Assembly: GCA_048569615.1 (NCBI GenBank)
Contig: JBLIRK010000057.1
Coordinates: forward strand, 1-13,979
Source: JAYEPK01 sp048569615
Lineage (GTDB): Archaea > Thermoplasmatota > Penumbrarchaeia > Penumbrarchaeales > Penumbrarchaeaceae
DNA: 13,979 nucleotides
Direction: 5' to 3'
A program made the position numbers and the translations under genes. The number at the start of each line of letters is the position of its first letter. The first letter of the stretch is position 1. Below the pieces are notes generated by a model, which worked only from the letters and a program-made list of their open reading frames with translations, had not been told where the DNA came from and did no database searches. Of this stretch, positions 13,743-13,979 are shown in pieces.

Positions 13743-13979
13743 GCTTCCATCCCCTTCCAGGGAAGGGGGTGACGAGGATTGAGGCAGTTCTGCGAAGCTT
13801 CCGTACTTCAGCTGGTATTCGGGATCGTATCTCGGATCATGTTCCAACTTTTCACTTTCCGGTTCCTCTTCATGTTCGGACCTCTCCTCGAATTCCTTCT
13901 TCTTCTTCACATTCAGGAACAGTATCCAGACCACAACAACTACAAGTATGACCAGACCTGCACCGACACCTGCGAGCAG
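13713..13979 (-). CDS. C-terminal end of a second membrane-anchored surface protein (5' end outside window)
   Basis: The last 88 codons of a - strand gene are visible; the frame is open to the window edge. They encode a membrane helix (LLAGVGAGLVILVVVVVWIL), a basic stop-transfer stretch (KKKK), and an acidic tail (EFEERSEHEEEPESEKLEHD, then YDPEYQLKYGSFAELPQ) ending in SPPLLEE. The layout of anchor plus disordered cytoplasmic tail plus SPPLL end matches the next gene downstream, so a related surface protein is likely. No start lies inside the window. The ectodomain type cannot be seen. Confidence 0.8.
   Translation of the reverse strand: MLAGVGAGLVILVVVVVWILFLNVKKKKEFEERSEHEEEPESEKLEHDPRYDPEYQLKYGSFAELPQSSSPPSLEGDGSDRSPPLLEE

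Overview
The window looks like a metagenomic contig from a euryarchaeon, most likely of the Thermoplasmatota. The reasons are AT-rich TATA-like boxes just upstream of genes, Shine-Dalgarno motifs on many starts, large signal-peptide/PKD/Ig-like surface proteins with one C-terminal membrane anchor, an archaeal-style tRNA-Val, and coding GC near 50-60% with AT-rich intergenic stretches. The phylum is an inference; no ribosomal or universal marker gene is present.

Left edge (1-130): the first ~130 bases read on the + strand as the N-terminal part of a MarR-family regulator of the type found in Bacteroidota. This is fused, at a stretch that makes sense in both genes, to the 3' part of an archaeal gene on the - strand. 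It is most simply an assembly chimera, and should not be read as biology until checked.

Region 116-5147 (- strand): two overlapping genes for secreted carbohydrate-active proteins. The first is a GH18-like protein (YaaH/chitinase type) with a tail of PKD/Ig-like domains and a C-terminal membrane anchor. The second is a GHL10-like (DUF187-type) glycosidase that starts at a GTG inside the end of the first. They form an operon behind a TATA box near 5180.

Region 5232-8855: a membrane quality-control neighbourhood. It holds an HtpX-type M48 metalloprotease with an inserted canonical EF-hand loop; a divergent cytosolic zinc-ribbon protein; and, converging on that with a single base between the stop codons, an operon of a coiled-coil protein and an SPFH protein with three C-terminal zinc ribbons. 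The last two resemble the Bacillus YdjI-type SPFH (virion core protein) modules linked to PspA-like membrane stress responses. This is the best candidate for a little-described functional system in the window.

Region 8952-9954: a class I SAM-dependent methyltransferase with a His-rich N-terminus, and a tRNA-Val(CAC) gene whose 3' 16 bases are repeated exactly 155 bp downstream, as expected of an att site left by integration. A block of GC-rich inverted repeats follows and ends the next transcription unit.

Region 9955-13979 (- strand): a 1242-residue surface protein (signal peptide, NosD-like parallel beta-helix, eight Ig-like repeats, membrane anchor, 94-residue cytoplasmic tail) and, upstream of it, the 3' end of a related gene that runs off the window. 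The two genes end in the same short motif (SPPLL plus two residues), carried by a 34-bp repeat that crosses the stop codon.
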